Source: an uncultured Lachnospiraceae bacterium
GTDB taxonomy: Bacteria > Bacillota > Clostridia > Lachnospirales > Lachnospiraceae
Assembly: GCA_902800325.1 (NCBI GenBank)
Contig: CADCDW010000021.1
Location: 1 to 33,321 of the forward strand
Length of the DNA: 33,321 bases
Reading direction: 5' to 3'
Shown: in pieces, positions 1 to 7,697 of the stretch
Numbering within the stretch: position 1 is the stretch's first letter
Layout: the number at the start of each line of letters is the position of its first letter
Translations under genes and position numbers: made by a program
Notes under the pieces: generated by a model
The model's database searches: none
What the model saw: the letters and a program-made list of their open reading frames with translations, nothing else
What the model was told of the DNA's origin: nothing

Positions 1-142
1 CCTTGTTTTAAACTTGGTTTGCTTTAGCAGAATATATATTTATGAGCTTAGTACTCTTACATGTTTCAAAGAGTGCGAACGTGCTATGCGTGTACCTTGT
101 TTAAGCCTGCCTTGTACATACCATGCTCTATAATCGACTTTT

Positions 143-172
143 CACCTGATAAACCGGAGTTTATATCAGGTG
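143..172 (-). terminator. Hairpin overlapping the stop codon of the 506-aa gene
   Basis: An inverted repeat pairs CACCTGATAAAC (143-154) with a matching arm ending at 172. The TAA stop of the minus-strand gene (161-163) lies inside it. No run of T follows on the minus strand, so it may stabilise the 3' end rather than terminate transcription. In bases 1-142 I see no gene or other signal. Confidence 0.4.
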
Positions 173-1681
173 TGGGTTGCTCTGGGCCAAAAACTGGTTG
201 CCACCGTATCTTATGCAGTAAATCTTGATAAGATTCAAAAATGCAAAGGTCAGTGAACGCACAAGACCATCTTTCATCTGAGGATTAGGAAGGAGCTTGT
301 TAATATATGAAGCAGAAAGCTTGCCTATATCAATCACCTGCATACCGTCTGTTATACGTATGTTGTCCGCACCGAAATAAACGATGTCGACTACATTTGA
401 AAGAGGTATTCTTATGTTGCGTGAAAGGTCGACGATATACTTTGTGGTAAGCATAATACCTCTGCCACCCATAATTCCCTGAGGACAGTTGAATACGATG
501 TTGTCACCTTCATAAGCAACGGCTTGAAGCATATTCTGCTTAGGTGAAAGTGGAACCTTGTCACCTACAGGGTCACCGTAAATCCAGATTGAACGATATG
601 GATTGATAGGAAGAGCGTCACGTTCTTTTTTAATCAATTCCACAAACTCCTGAATAGGAACATCTTTCTTTAAATAGCTTACATATAGAGGATTATTGAA
701 GAAATTCTCGTATAAGCATATATTTTGCAGAAAATTTCTGATGTAATTAGTATAAGCTGAGAACTCAGGATAACCTGCAGGATTATCATATCCAAGTTCA
801 GTAAGTTTAGTTCTGAGATATACATAGTTTTCTGTGCTTAAAATATTATAATCAAAGTTAGCAAGCTCACTGTTTTTTATTTTATTGTCAAAATCCTTGG
901 AAGCATTTCTTTTTTCTGATATCCCCGGATAAAAGAATTCTAAACCCCAGAACTTAAGAAAATATTCAAAATCATTGCTTTCTTCTGCGATAAGCTGCCA
1001 GAAAATACTGTCATAATACTGCTTTTCTCCGGGATATTCATATATAGCCTGTACTACCTGTTCAAAGTTAGGAGTATAGCTTTGGAAACTTAAGGAAAAT
1101 GTTTCTCCTGACTTGTTTCTCGAAAGAAGTATCTCGCTTGGATATATATGGCTTTCTGTAAGCTCATTCAAAATGGCACAATAAATATTGATGATACAGG
1201 TGCGGATTGCTTCTGTAAGGAGCATTATTGTTCTGTCATCTTTATAAAGTGCCGATAGATTATTTCTTGCTTCCATATCAAGCTGATTTGGATTGCCGGT
1301 ATATCCTTGCATTCCCTTCATCATCTGTCGTTGCTGATATGCTGCCATAATCTGAGCCTGGGCATTTAATGTCATAGCAATTTGAGCATTGTAATCAAAT
1401 TGCATAGCCCCCTGATATTTGTTCATAAAATCTTCAAGTGTCAAAAATACACCACAGTCTGCTAAAAGCTTGATAGCAAAATTGGACATTTCATTGATGA
1501 TACCCATTGCCTGTCCCTGCATGTAGTAAATGACTTCATTTAAATTCTTATTACTCTGATATATTCCGTTAAAATTATTAAATGCATCGTTGGCTCTGCC
1601 AACATACACCCCAAGTTGTGATGAGATTTTTTCGAAATTGTCAGGATAGGTCTTTTTTACACCTAAAAGAGTGAATTCCAT
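161..1681 (-). CDS. Conserved-type protein of unknown function, possible C-terminal PH-like domain
   Basis: A 506-residue soluble protein with no signal peptide or evident membrane segment. The N-terminal third is helical and includes a Met/Gln-rich stretch around residues 105-125. The C-terminal part (about 390-490) alternates short hydrophobic strands with polar turns, in the manner of PH/GRAM-like domains that bind lipid or protein; this is inference from pattern only. The start is fixed by AGGAGG a few bases upstream of the ATG. It has its own near-consensus promoter and lies downstream of the zinc-ribbon membrane protein on the same strand, so the two may act together at the membrane. 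I do not recognise the family and assign no function. Confidence 0.85.
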   Translation of the reverse strand: MEFTLLGVKKTYPDNFEKISSQLGVYVGRANDAFNNFNGIYQSNKNLNEVIYYMQGQAMGIINEMSNFAIKLLADCGVFLTLEDFMNKYQGAMQFDYNAQIAMTLNAQAQIMAAYQQRQMMKGMQGYTGNPNQLDMEARNNLSALYKDDRTIMLLTEAIRTCIINIYCAILNELTESHIYPSEILLSRNKSGETFSLSFQSYTPNFEQVVQAIYEYPGEKQYYDSIFWQLIAEESNDFEYFLKFWGLEFFYPGISEKRNASKDFDNKIKNSELANFDYNILSTENYVYLRTKLTELGYDNPAGYPEFSAYTNYIRNFLQNICLYENFFNNPLYVSYLKKDVPIQEFVELIKKERDALPINPYRSIWIYGDPVGDKVPLSPKQNMLQAVAYEGDNIVFNCPQGIMGGRGIMLTTKYIVDLSRNIRIPLSNVVDIVYFGADNIRITDGMQVIDIGKLSASYINKLLPNPQMKDGLVRSLTFAFLNLIKIYCIRYGGNQFLAQSNPHLI

Positions 1682-1748
1682 ATCCGTTTTTCCTCCTGAA
1701 TGGTTATTTGCATAAGCATTATATAGTTATTATATGATTACATATTTT

Positions 1749-1777
1749 ATAATATATTGAGTGCTTTTTTTTGTCAA
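1749..1777 (-). promoter_or_regulatory. Sigma-A-type promoter for the 506-aa gene
   Basis: Read on the minus strand, TTGACA (1772-1777) is followed by a 17-bp spacer and TATTAT (1749-1754). That is a perfect -35 and a good -10, about 68 bp upstream of the start codon at 1681. The tandem repeat array lies directly upstream of this promoter. Confidence 0.75.
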
Positions 1778-1782
1778 CAATA

Positions 1783-1955
1783 TCAGACCGGCGGTTTAAC
1801 GTCAAATCAGTCAGTTTAACGTCAGACCGGTCAGTTAAAATCAGACCGAAAGTTTAACGTCAGATCAGTCAGTTTAATGTCAGACCGGTCAGTTAAAATC
1901 AGACCGAAAGTTTAACGTCAGTCCAGCCAATTAAAATCAGTCCAGCCATTTTACA
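1783..1955. repeat. Tandem array of nine 19-20 nt units with a 58-nt higher-order repeat
   Basis: Nine successive units begin TCAG or TCAA, at 1783, 1802, 1822, 1841, 1860, 1880, 1899, 1918 and 1937. They are 19 or 20 nt long and share a pattern like TCAGACCGGTCAGTTAAAA. Units two to four (1802-1859) are nearly copied by units five to seven (1860-1917), a 58-nt higher-order repeat. The last unit (1937-1955) is the coding 3' end of the zinc-ribbon gene: its first three bases are that gene's stop codon on the minus strand. The array therefore seems to have grown outward from the gene end. Confidence 0.9.
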
Positions 1956-2752
1956 TCAGTAACATAAATCAGTTCGCAGGCACCGTCACCTTCATCATCC
2001 CTTGATGTACTGGTGTCCCATATATAAGATTTACCACTTTCATTTTCTGCATCTATATTTACCAGAAAACCGGTAATTACAACATGGTCGCCCTTTTTTA
2101 GTTTTTTTATCTTGCGTTTCACGGATTTGTTGGAGGCTATAAGATGGTTGTTTGAAAAATGACTTGCTGCATAACCTATGCCACCTATGTAGTCAAGATC
2201 GTGTGCGTTTAAACGCCAGTAGCATCTGCGCTGTCCCTGTCGCCAGTGAAAGTTGATTGTGTCATTATATTTTGCAACATCTCCCCAGGCAAGGGCAACG
2301 TCCTTTGGAGCAAGCTTTTTGTCAAGACCGGTTCCGTAATAATTTTTGGTATGTACAACGAGGGCTTCTATCTCATAAGTATAAAGCTTATATATCGATA
2401 CTTCGTATCCGCCCACATCTATCTCCGTGTAGCCTGTTGTTTCCTCCTGGACAGGTTCGCCTATGCCGGATATACCTCTCCTTATACCTATTTTAGGTAC
2501 AAACATCAAAAGCAAAATAATGACGAAGCAGACAGAAAGTATAACAAGAAGTTTTTGATTAAGTACGAATCTTTTTTTCCTGACAGGAAAACTTTCCACA
2601 GATGTCGACATATTAAAGAGACTGGAGGTTACAGAATTATTATTGGAAACAGTATCGGAAGACGTGGTATTATATGAATTGATAAAAGTACCACAATGAT
2701 AACAAAAATCTGTATTGTCAGGAAGCTGCTCATGGCAGTTTGGACATCTCAT
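1937..2752 (-). CDS. Zinc-ribbon, single-pass membrane protein with a conserved-looking C-terminal domain
   Basis: 271 residues. The N-terminus is a zinc ribbon (C3-x2-C6 and C17-x2-C20), then a Ser/Asn-rich linker, one membrane helix (about 68-85) and an extracytoplasmic domain (about 108-271). The C-terminal domain has a Trp-rich motif (HWRQGQRRCYWRL) and a late acidic GDGACELIYV segment. These look like conserved positions of a family I cannot name with certainty. A zinc ribbon with one membrane span is common in Firmicutes envelope-stress and scaffold proteins, so a cytoplasmic sensor or anchor linked to an outside domain is plausible. The start is supported by GGAGGTGAC upstream of the ATG. 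The stop codon is the first unit of the tandem array. Confidence 0.85.
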   Translation of the reverse strand: MRCPNCHEQLPDNTDFCYHCGTFINSYNTTSSDTVSNNNSVTSSLFNMSTSVESFPVRKKRFVLNQKLLVILSVCFVIILLLMFVPKIGIRRGISGIGEPVQEETTGYTEIDVGGYEVSIYKLYTYEIEALVVHTKNYYGTGLDKKLAPKDVALAWGDVAKYNDTINFHWRQGQRRCYWRLNAHDLDYIGGIGYAASHFSNNHLIASNKSVKRKIKKLKKGDHVVITGFLVNIDAENESGKSYIWDTSTSRDDEGDGACELIYVTDVKWLD

Positions 2753-2794
2753 AGGTTGTCACCTCCATAAAGGGCATAACAAAAAGCTGTATAA

Positions 2795-2823
2795 ATTATA
2801 ACATTTTTTATTTTACTGTTCCA
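2795..2823 (-). promoter_or_regulatory. Extended -10 promoter for the zinc-ribbon gene
   Basis: On the minus strand TGTTATAAT gives a consensus -10 (2795-2800) with an upstream TG extension. The -35, TGGAAC (2818-2823), is weak, as is usual for extended -10 promoters. It lies about 45 bp upstream of the ATG. Confidence 0.55.
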
Positions 2824-2982
2824 CACAAAAATTATATAAATTAAAATATGTAATTATGATAAAATAAAATTGATTAGGTATATTTTGTATGTTAAAATAT
2901 TCTATATTCATTTTGAAAAATAAAAGCCTTAATAAAGAAATAAATGATTTAACGCTTGACATTATGGAAAAGAGCTGTTTGA

Positions 2983-3216
2983 TTGAAAGACTTACATGTA
3001 AAAAAGATAAATCAAAATCTGGTATATGGATGGATGATGATTGTATTCATTCTGTTTATTAGTTATATTATGGAGGTTATTAAGGGGCAAAGAACCGTTG
3101 AGTACCTTATTGCTTTTTTACTTGTAACTATACAAAATAATGAGCGCTACAAAGGCGGACTTGTTGCAGAATATCCTGAGTTTGGAAAAATGAATTTCGG
3201 ATTCATTATGATATAG
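2983..3216 (+). pseudogene. Remnant of a membrane sensor or signalling protein
   Basis: A 77-codon frame opens only at a TTG and has no ribosome binding site. Residues around 11-50 form a hydrophobic segment (NQNLVYGWMMIVFILFISY) followed by a charged turn. This resembles the first membrane helices of the large Lachnospiraceae GGDEF or histidine-kinase receptor proteins. The following helices and any catalytic domain are absent, and the C-terminal 25 residues look unrelated. A second frame from 2889 to 3062 overlaps it. I read this as a fossil left by deletion; a genuine small membrane protein is less likely. Confidence 0.4.
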
Positions 3217-3250
3217 CAGACTTATCTAAATAGTTTATCAAGGGGACAGT

Positions 3251-3529
3251 ATGATAAGAAAAAGATTAACATTTATTGGAAGAGTTCAAGGCGTGGGTTT
3301 TAGATACAGAGCCTACCATGCGGCTCAGGGACTTAGACTTACCGGATGGGTAATGAATAATTGGGACGGCACAGTTCTTATGGAGGTGCAGGGACAGGAG
3401 GACGAGATAGATAAGCTGATTACCATGATTGGCAGGGGAACATTTATAATGATAGACAGGATAGAAAGCAAAACGATTCCTTTGGTAGAAGACGAGAGAA
3501 GCTTTAAGGTAAGACATGGTGGGGAATAA
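3251..3529 (+). CDS. acyP: Acylphosphatase
   Basis: A 92-residue protein of normal family length. It hydrolyses the carboxyl-phosphate bond of acyl phosphates such as acetyl phosphate or carbamoyl phosphate in the cytoplasm. The N-terminal signature GRVQGVGFR carries the phosphate-binding loop and catalytic Arg18. The second signature GWVMNNWDGTV carries the catalytic Asn, most likely N36. The start has AAGGGG upstream. It is followed after 12 bp by a very short reading frame and then the 70-aa gene. Confidence 0.95.
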   Translation: MIRKRLTFIGRVQGVGFRYRAYHAAQGLRLTGWVMNNWDGTVLMEVQGQEDEIDKLITMIGRGTFIMIDRIESKTIPLVEDERSFKVRHGGE

Positions 3530-3541
3530 TGAGGTGATTTT

Positions 3542-3598
3542 ATGGATATGTTAAATGAATTAAAAATAGAAAAAATAAATATGCCTGAATTAGTTTAA
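3542..3598 (+). CDS. Possible 18-residue peptide or truncated gene start
   Basis: An ATG with a well-placed GAGGTG six to eleven bases upstream opens an 18-codon frame ending in TAA. It sits 12 bp after the acylphosphatase stop, so it would be translated if the messenger continues. The good ribosome site on so short a frame suggests either a real small peptide or the surviving start of a deleted gene. No homologue is recognised. Confidence 0.25.
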   Translation: MDMLNELKIEKINMPELV

Positions 3599-3626
3599 TA
3601 TTTATGATAATAGTTCGAGGAAAAAA

Positions 3627-3839
3627 ATGTTTTTAAAAAATAAAAAAAATTCAAAAACCTATGACAAGGAAACGCAAATCCCGGTTCTTCGGTGCAGTAT
3701 CTGTACAGGCGAACAGGTTGCGGGATTTAAGGATAAAACCACAGGTAAATTTAATGATGTCACACTGATAAGGAGCGATGCCGAGCTTAAGCAATTTATG
3801 AAAGAATATGGTGTCGAAAAAATTACCAAAGAATACTAA
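3627..3839 (+). CDS. Small conserved-type protein with a CxxC motif
   Basis: A 70-residue basic protein containing CSICTGEQVAGFKD and TLIRSDAELKQFMKEYG. The pattern matches a small protein that recurs in Clostridia genomes, where automatic annotation sometimes calls it aspartate dehydrogenase; the length makes that enzymatic label implausible. The CxxC pair (C23, C26) could bind metal or be redox-active, but this is inference. It is followed by the ldh promoter. A weak GAGG ribosome site precedes the ATG. Confidence 0.7.
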   Translation: MFLKNKKNSKTYDKETQIPVLRCSICTGEQVAGFKDKTTGKFNDVTLIRSDAELKQFMKEYGVEKITKEY

Positions 3840-3846
3840 AAAATAC

Positions 3847-3875
3847 TTGATAACAAATAATTAAAAAGTTATTAT
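3847..3875 (+). promoter_or_regulatory. Sigma-A-type promoter for ldh
   Basis: TTGATA (3847-3852), a 17-bp spacer and TATTAT (3870-3875). It lies about 40 bp upstream of the lactate dehydrogenase start in an AT-rich gap. Confidence 0.7.
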
Positions 3876-3914
3876 TAAAATAGTGAAAAAGTGTTAAATG
3901 AGGAGGTATAAATC

Positions 3915-4871
3915 ATGTCAAAGAAAAAACTTGATAGTAGAAAATGTGCGATGATAGGATGTGGATTTGTAGGTTCGGCATCGGTGTATGCTCTTATGCA
4001 GTCGGGACTGTTTTCGGATATAGTTTTGATTGATGCCAATAAGGACAAGGCAGAGGGAGAGGCACTCGACATAAGTCATGGTATCCCGTTTGCCAAGCCT
4101 GTTGAGATAATCGCAGGAGATTATCCGGATATATCGGATGCGTCTATAGTTATTATAACGGCGGGTGCTGCCCAGACACCCGGAGAGACAAGACTTGATC
4201 TTGTAAAGAAAAATGTAGGAATATTTAAGTCTATTATCCCTGAGGTGGTTAAATACAATAAGGACTGTACACTTCTTATAGTTGCAAATCCGGTAGATGT
4301 TCTTACATATGCAGCACTTAAGCTTTCAGGCTTCCCTAAGGAGAGAGTAATCGGTTCGGGAACAGTTCTTGATACGGCAAGATTTAAGTATCTTCTCGGT
4401 GAGCACCTTGATCTTGACAGCCGTAGTATCCATGCATTTATAATCGGTGAGCATGGGGATTCTGAGATTGCAGCATGGTCATCTGCCAATGTTTCAGGTG
4501 TGCCGATTCACAAGGTATGTGAGATGAGAGGTTTTACAGATCATGATTATGAGACAAGAAGACTTGCAGAGCAGGTTAAAAATGCCGCATATGAGATTAT
4601 TGATAAAAAAGGCGCAACCTACTACGGTATAGGTATGGCGATAAAGAGAATTTGCGAAGCGATAATCAGAGATGAGCGTTCCATACTTCCGGTTTCAACA
4701 CTTATGACAGGACAGTTCGGACTTTCTGATGTATGTCTTTCCATGCCGGCCATAGTCGGAGAAAAAGGTGTTGATACACTCCTCCCAATTGAACTTGATG
4801 ACAAAGAAATGGCAGCTCTTAAAGCGTCGGCAGACACACTCAAAGCGGTTATCGCAGATTCGGGACTGTAG
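3915..4871 (+). CDS. ldh: L-lactate dehydrogenase
   Basis: 318 residues, the normal length. It reduces pyruvate to L-lactate with NADH and regenerates NAD+ in fermentation. The Rossmann loop is IGCGFVGSA (about 14-22), and D40 ends the strand that selects NAD. The substrate-specificity loop reads AAQTPGETRLDL: Gln at position 87, where malate dehydrogenases have Arg, marks it as LDH, and R93 is the active-site arginine. The pair D153/R156 (VLDTAR) and catalytic H180 in the GEHGDSE signature are intact. The start has GAGGAGG upstream and a strong promoter. Confidence 0.96.
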   Translation: MSKKKLDSRKCAMIGCGFVGSASVYALMQSGLFSDIVLIDANKDKAEGEALDISHGIPFAKPVEIIAGDYPDISDASIVIITAGAAQTPGETRLDLVKKNVGIFKSIIPEVVKYNKDCTLLIVANPVDVLTYAALKLSGFPKERVIGSGTVLDTARFKYLLGEHLDLDSRSIHAFIIGEHGDSEIAAWSSANVSGVPIHKVCEMRGFTDHDYETRRLAEQVKNAAYEIIDKKGATYYGIGMAIKRICEAIIRDERSILPVSTLMTGQFGLSDVCLSMPAIVGEKGVDTLLPIELDDKEMAALKASADTLKAVIADSGL

Positions 4872-4898
4872 ATATAAAATTTTTAAGAGCGATTATTA

Positions 4899-4929
4899 TA
4901 CAGGCACTCAAAGTATGCGAGTGCCTGTA
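4899..4929 (+). terminator. Perfect 11-bp hairpin after ldh
   Basis: TACAGGCACTC (4899-4909) pairs exactly with GAGTGCCTGTA (4919-4929) across a 9-nt loop. It lies between ldh and the transporter. There is no T-run after it, so it is either a weak terminator, a processing or stability element, or an attenuator limiting read-through into the transporter. Confidence 0.5.
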
Positions 4930-4952
4930 AATTGATTATTTGGGAGAAATAT

Positions 4953-6119
4953 ATGGGTAATATACAGGAAGCGCAAAATGCATTAAATTCTGAGGAGGTT
5001 TCAGAGAAAATAATAACAAGAGACAGACTTATCGTTCGTACAAGTGTAATAGGCATACTTGCCAATGTGTTTTTATCGGCATTTAAGGCAGTTATAGGAT
5101 TGCTTACACATTCCATAGCAATTCTTATGGATGCTGTAAATAATCTGACTGATGCAGCGTCATCACTTATAACCATAATCGGAACCAAGCTTGCTGCCAA
5201 GGAACCGGATAAAGAACATCCTTTTGGACATGGACGTGCGGAGTATCTGAGCGCTATGGTTATTGCAGTTCTCGTTTTATATGCCGGTGTAACTTCTTTA
5301 ATTGAATCGATAAAGAAAATCATCACGCCGAAGAAACCGGAGTATACAGCAGTGGCGCTTGTCATAGTTGCAGTGGCGGTTGTAGTAAAGATAGTCCTTG
5401 GAAGATATGTAAAGTCGATGGGAGAAAAGACCGATTCGGACGCTCTTGTTAATTCGGGACAGGACGCAACCATGGACTCGGTTATATCAGCTTCAACACT
5501 TGTTGCGGCATTTATATTTCAGGCATCGGGGCTTTCACTTGAGGCATGGCTTGGTGCTATCATTTCAATTATAATAATTAAATCCGGTATAGATATGCTT
5601 AGGGAAACCATATCCCAGCTTTTGGGAGAAAGAATTGACAGAGAACTTGCTCTTGCCATAAAGGAGACGGTTACTTCTTTTCCTGATGTACAGGGAGCGT
5701 ATGACCTTATATTAAATAACTATGGACCAAACGCATTTAATGGTTCGGTTCATGTAGAGGTCCCTGATACATATACCGCCTACGACCTTGATGATTTGCT
5801 TAGGCAGATTACCATAGCTGTATTTGAAAAGCACAATGTTATACTTACAGCCATTGGAGTTTATTCGGTCAATACAAAAAACGACTTTGCTGCCAAAGTA
5901 CGTGATGATGTCAGCAAAATCGTTTTTCAAAATGAGTACGTACTTCAAATGCATGGCTTTTATCTTAATGAGGAAAAGAAAACCATACGTTTTGATGTAG
6001 TGGTAAGCTTTGATGCACCGGACAGGAAAGAGGTTTACCAAAATATAGTTAAAGAGGTAAATAAAAAATATCCGGATTATACATTGCAGATTGCTCTTGA
6101 TACGGACTTTAGCGATTAG
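4953..6119 (+). CDS. Cation diffusion facilitator family transporter
   Basis: 388 residues from the ATG at 4953, chosen because GGGAG precedes it; an upstream in-frame TTG at 4932 lacks a ribosome site. CDF proteins export divalent metals (Zn, Mn, Fe, Co) in exchange for protons. The helix-2 metal motif reads DAVNNLTD and is followed by the hallmark HPFGHGR loop. The helix-5 motif is SGQDATMDS rather than the HHRSDALT form of zinc exporters. That points to the MMT1/FieF-like branch that favours Mn or Fe, though the substrate is inferred. The usual six helices end near residue 205, then a cytoplasmic dimerisation domain and a further C-terminal extension. Confidence 0.92.
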   Translation: MGNIQEAQNALNSEEVSEKIITRDRLIVRTSVIGILANVFLSAFKAVIGLLTHSIAILMDAVNNLTDAASSLITIIGTKLAAKEPDKEHPFGHGRAEYLSAMVIAVLVLYAGVTSLIESIKKIITPKKPEYTAVALVIVAVAVVVKIVLGRYVKSMGEKTDSDALVNSGQDATMDSVISASTLVAAFIFQASGLSLEAWLGAIISIIIIKSGIDMLRETISQLLGERIDRELALAIKETVTSFPDVQGAYDLILNNYGPNAFNGSVHVEVPDTYTAYDLDDLLRQITIAVFEKHNVILTAIGVYSVNTKNDFAAKVRDDVSKIVFQNEYVLQMHGFYLNEEKKTIRFDVVVSFDAPDRKEVYQNIVKEVNKKYPDYTLQIALDTDFSD

Positions 6120-6136
6120 ATATACCTGTATCTGAC

Positions 6137-6709
6137 CTAAGAATTATGGACCATATCAAGAAAATATCTGTGAACTCTGTTGTCTTCTCCGAGTTCAGGA
6201 TGAAATGTGAGTGCAAGCTGATTTTTATATCTTACGGCAACGATATAATCATCTATGACTGCAAGAACTTTTACATCAGTAGATTTAACGGCTTCTATAT
6301 AAGGAGCTCTTATAAAGACCATTTCAAAACCGCCAATCTCATTTAGATTGGCGATTTTTTTAAAGCTTCCAAGCTGTCTTCCGTAGGCATTTCTCTTTGT
6401 AATGACAGGAAGTGTTGCAAAGTAGGTGTTTGGATCATTTGAAAGCTCCTCGGAAAGAAGTATCAAGCCGGCACAGGTCGCAAGCACGGGAAGACCGTTT
6501 TTTATTTTGTCCTTCAAAACCTCATACATATCAAGCTCACGTAACAGCTTTCCCTGAACCGTGCTCTCACCACCGGGAAGAACCAGACCGTCTATATCGT
6601 TCGTTATATCAGATTTTTTTCTAAGAAGCACGCAATCTGCACCTGAATCTTCAAGCATCTTTTGGTGCTCTATAAATGCGCCCTGTACAGCAAGTATACC
6701 GATTTTCAT
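6137..6709 (-). CDS. pdxT: Pyridoxal 5'-phosphate synthase glutaminase subunit
   Basis: 190 residues, the usual length. It releases ammonia from glutamine and passes it to PdxS for PLP synthesis. The class-I-type glutaminase signatures are complete: PGGEST (45-50), nucleophile C79 in ATCAGLILL, and H170/E172 in FHPEL. It starts one base after the pdxS stop, so the two are a tight operon. It converges on the CDF transporter gene with a gap of 17 bp. Confidence 0.97.
   Translation of the reverse strand: MKIGILAVQGAFIEHQKMLEDSGADCVLLRKKSDITNDIDGLVLPGGESTVQGKLLRELDMYEVLKDKIKNGLPVLATCAGLILLSEELSNDPNTYFATLPVITKRNAYGRQLGSFKKIANLNEIGGFEMVFIRAPYIEAVKSTDVKVLAVIDDYIVAVRYKNQLALTFHPELGEDNRVHRYFLDMVHNS
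6331..6361 (+). terminator. Intrinsic terminator for the CDF gene, embedded antisense in pdxT
   Basis: CGCCAATCT (6331-6339) pairs perfectly with AGATTGGCG (6345-6353) over a 5-nt loop and is followed by ATTTTTTT. This is a textbook rho-independent terminator reading on the plus strand. It lies about 210 bp past the transporter stop, inside the convergent pdxT coding sequence. Confidence 0.7.
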
Positions 6710-6710
6710 A

Positions 6711-7586
6711 TTATTTGCCTCTTTCTTCCATGATGAGTTTGATTTCCTGTTTGTTTATGCCAACCATAGCCTCGCCTAGATCCTCGGATAATTCTGCGAT
6801 AAGCTTTGCATCGGTATAGTTTGTCACAGCCTTTACGATTGCGGCGGCACGCTTTGCCGGGTCACCTGACTTAAATATGCCTGAACCGACAAATACTCCC
6901 TCGGCACCAAGCTGCATCATAAGTGAAGCATCAGCGGGTGTCGCTACTCCTCCGGCGGCAAAGTTAACTACCGGTAGCTTTCCGTTTTCATGTACATAAA
7001 GCACAAGGTCATAAGGAACCTGAAGCGACTTTGCGGCCTCATATAATTCATCCTCTCTGAGTGAAGTGATACGGGCGATTTCTTCATTCATCTTACGCAT
7101 ATGTCTGACTGCCTGAACGATATCACCTGTTCCGGGTTCGCCCTTGGTTCTGATCATGGATGCGCCTTCATTTATACGACGGAGTGCTTCACCTAAGTCT
7201 CTGGCACCACATACAAACGGAACCTTAAATTTTCTCTTGTCGATATGATATACATCATCTGCCGGAGAGAGCACTTCGGATTCATCTATATAATCTATCT
7301 CTATCGCCTCAAGAATCTGGGCTTCTGCGAAATGTCCTATACGGCATTTTGCCATGACCGGTATGCTGACTGCCTCCTGTATGCCCTTAATCATTTTAGG
7401 ATCACTCATGCGGGATACACCTCCGGCAGCACGTATGTCGGCTGGTATCCTTTCAAGTGCCATGACCGCACAGGCACCTGCTTTTTCTGCGATTTTTGCC
7501 TGCTCGGGAGTGGTTACGTCCATGATTACGCCGCCCTTTAGCATCTGCGCAAGCCCTTTGTTTAATTCATATTGTGTATTAGCCAT
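6711..7586 (-). CDS. pdxS: Pyridoxal 5'-phosphate synthase lyase subunit
   Basis: 291 residues, full length. It is the (beta/alpha)8 PLP synthase that condenses ribose 5-phosphate, glyceraldehyde 3-phosphate and PdxT-derived ammonia, forming a dodecamer decorated with PdxT. Key residues are visible: D23 in MDV, the imine-forming K80 in VMAKCRIGH, and K148 in the [10 protein letters not shown] phosphate loop. AGGAGG precedes the ATG. It is transcribed divergently from the PdxR-like regulator. Confidence 0.98.
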   Translation of the reverse strand: MANTQYELNKGLAQMLKGGVIMDVTTPEQAKIAEKAGACAVMALERIPADIRAAGGVSRMSDPKMIKGIQEAVSIPVMAKCRIGHFAEAQILEAIEIDYIDESEVLSPADDVYHIDKRKFKVPFVCGARDLGEALRRINEGASMIRTKGEPGTGDIVQAVRHMRKMNEEIARITSLREDELYEAAKSLQVPYDLVLYVHENGKLPVVNFAAGGVATPADASLMMQLGAEGVFVGSGIFKSGDPAKRAAAIVKAVTNYTDAKLIAELSEDLGEAMVGINKQEIKLIMEERGK

Positions 7587-7630
7587 TTAAAATCTTCCTC
7601 CTTGTAAATGTTTTTCAAATATGATACACT

Positions 7631-7684
7631 TAAACTGACCATAAAGAAATATTCAAAAAATATATTTTTAATATGTTCAGTTTT
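7631..7684. promoter_or_regulatory. Candidate PdxR operator in the divergent pdxS/pdxR gap
   Basis: The 111-bp gap holds inverted half-sites: TAAACTGACC (7631-7640) and GTTCAGTTTT (7675-7684). The core is AAACTGA facing its complement, about 34 bp apart. MocR/PdxR regulators usually bind such sites between the divergent genes and activate pdxST when PLP is low. A minus-strand TATCAT near 7620 could be the pdxS -10. Confidence 0.4.
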
Positions 7685-7697
7685 GAAGGGAGGCAAT

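Noticed and set aside
1783-1955. CRISPR-like regular repeats
   Set aside because: The units abut with no spacers and no cas genes are present; it is a simple tandem array.
2246-2677. 143-aa plus-strand reading frame
   Set aside because: Entirely antisense to the well-supported zinc-ribbon gene, with no ribosome site and no domain.
4932-4952. TTG start extending the transporter by seven codons
   Set aside because: No ribosome site; GGGAG fits the ATG at 4953.
4883-5473. 196-aa minus-strand frame opposite the transporter
   Set aside because: Shadow of the transporter coding strand; no start signal or recognisable domain.
7608-7697. 30-codon N-terminal extension of the PdxR-like regulator
   Set aside because: It runs through the operator region and GGGAGG fits the ATG at 7698, where the family sequence begins.
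7587-7697. Riboswitch upstream of pdxST
   Set aside because: The gap is short and AT-rich without conserved stems; a MocR operator explains it.
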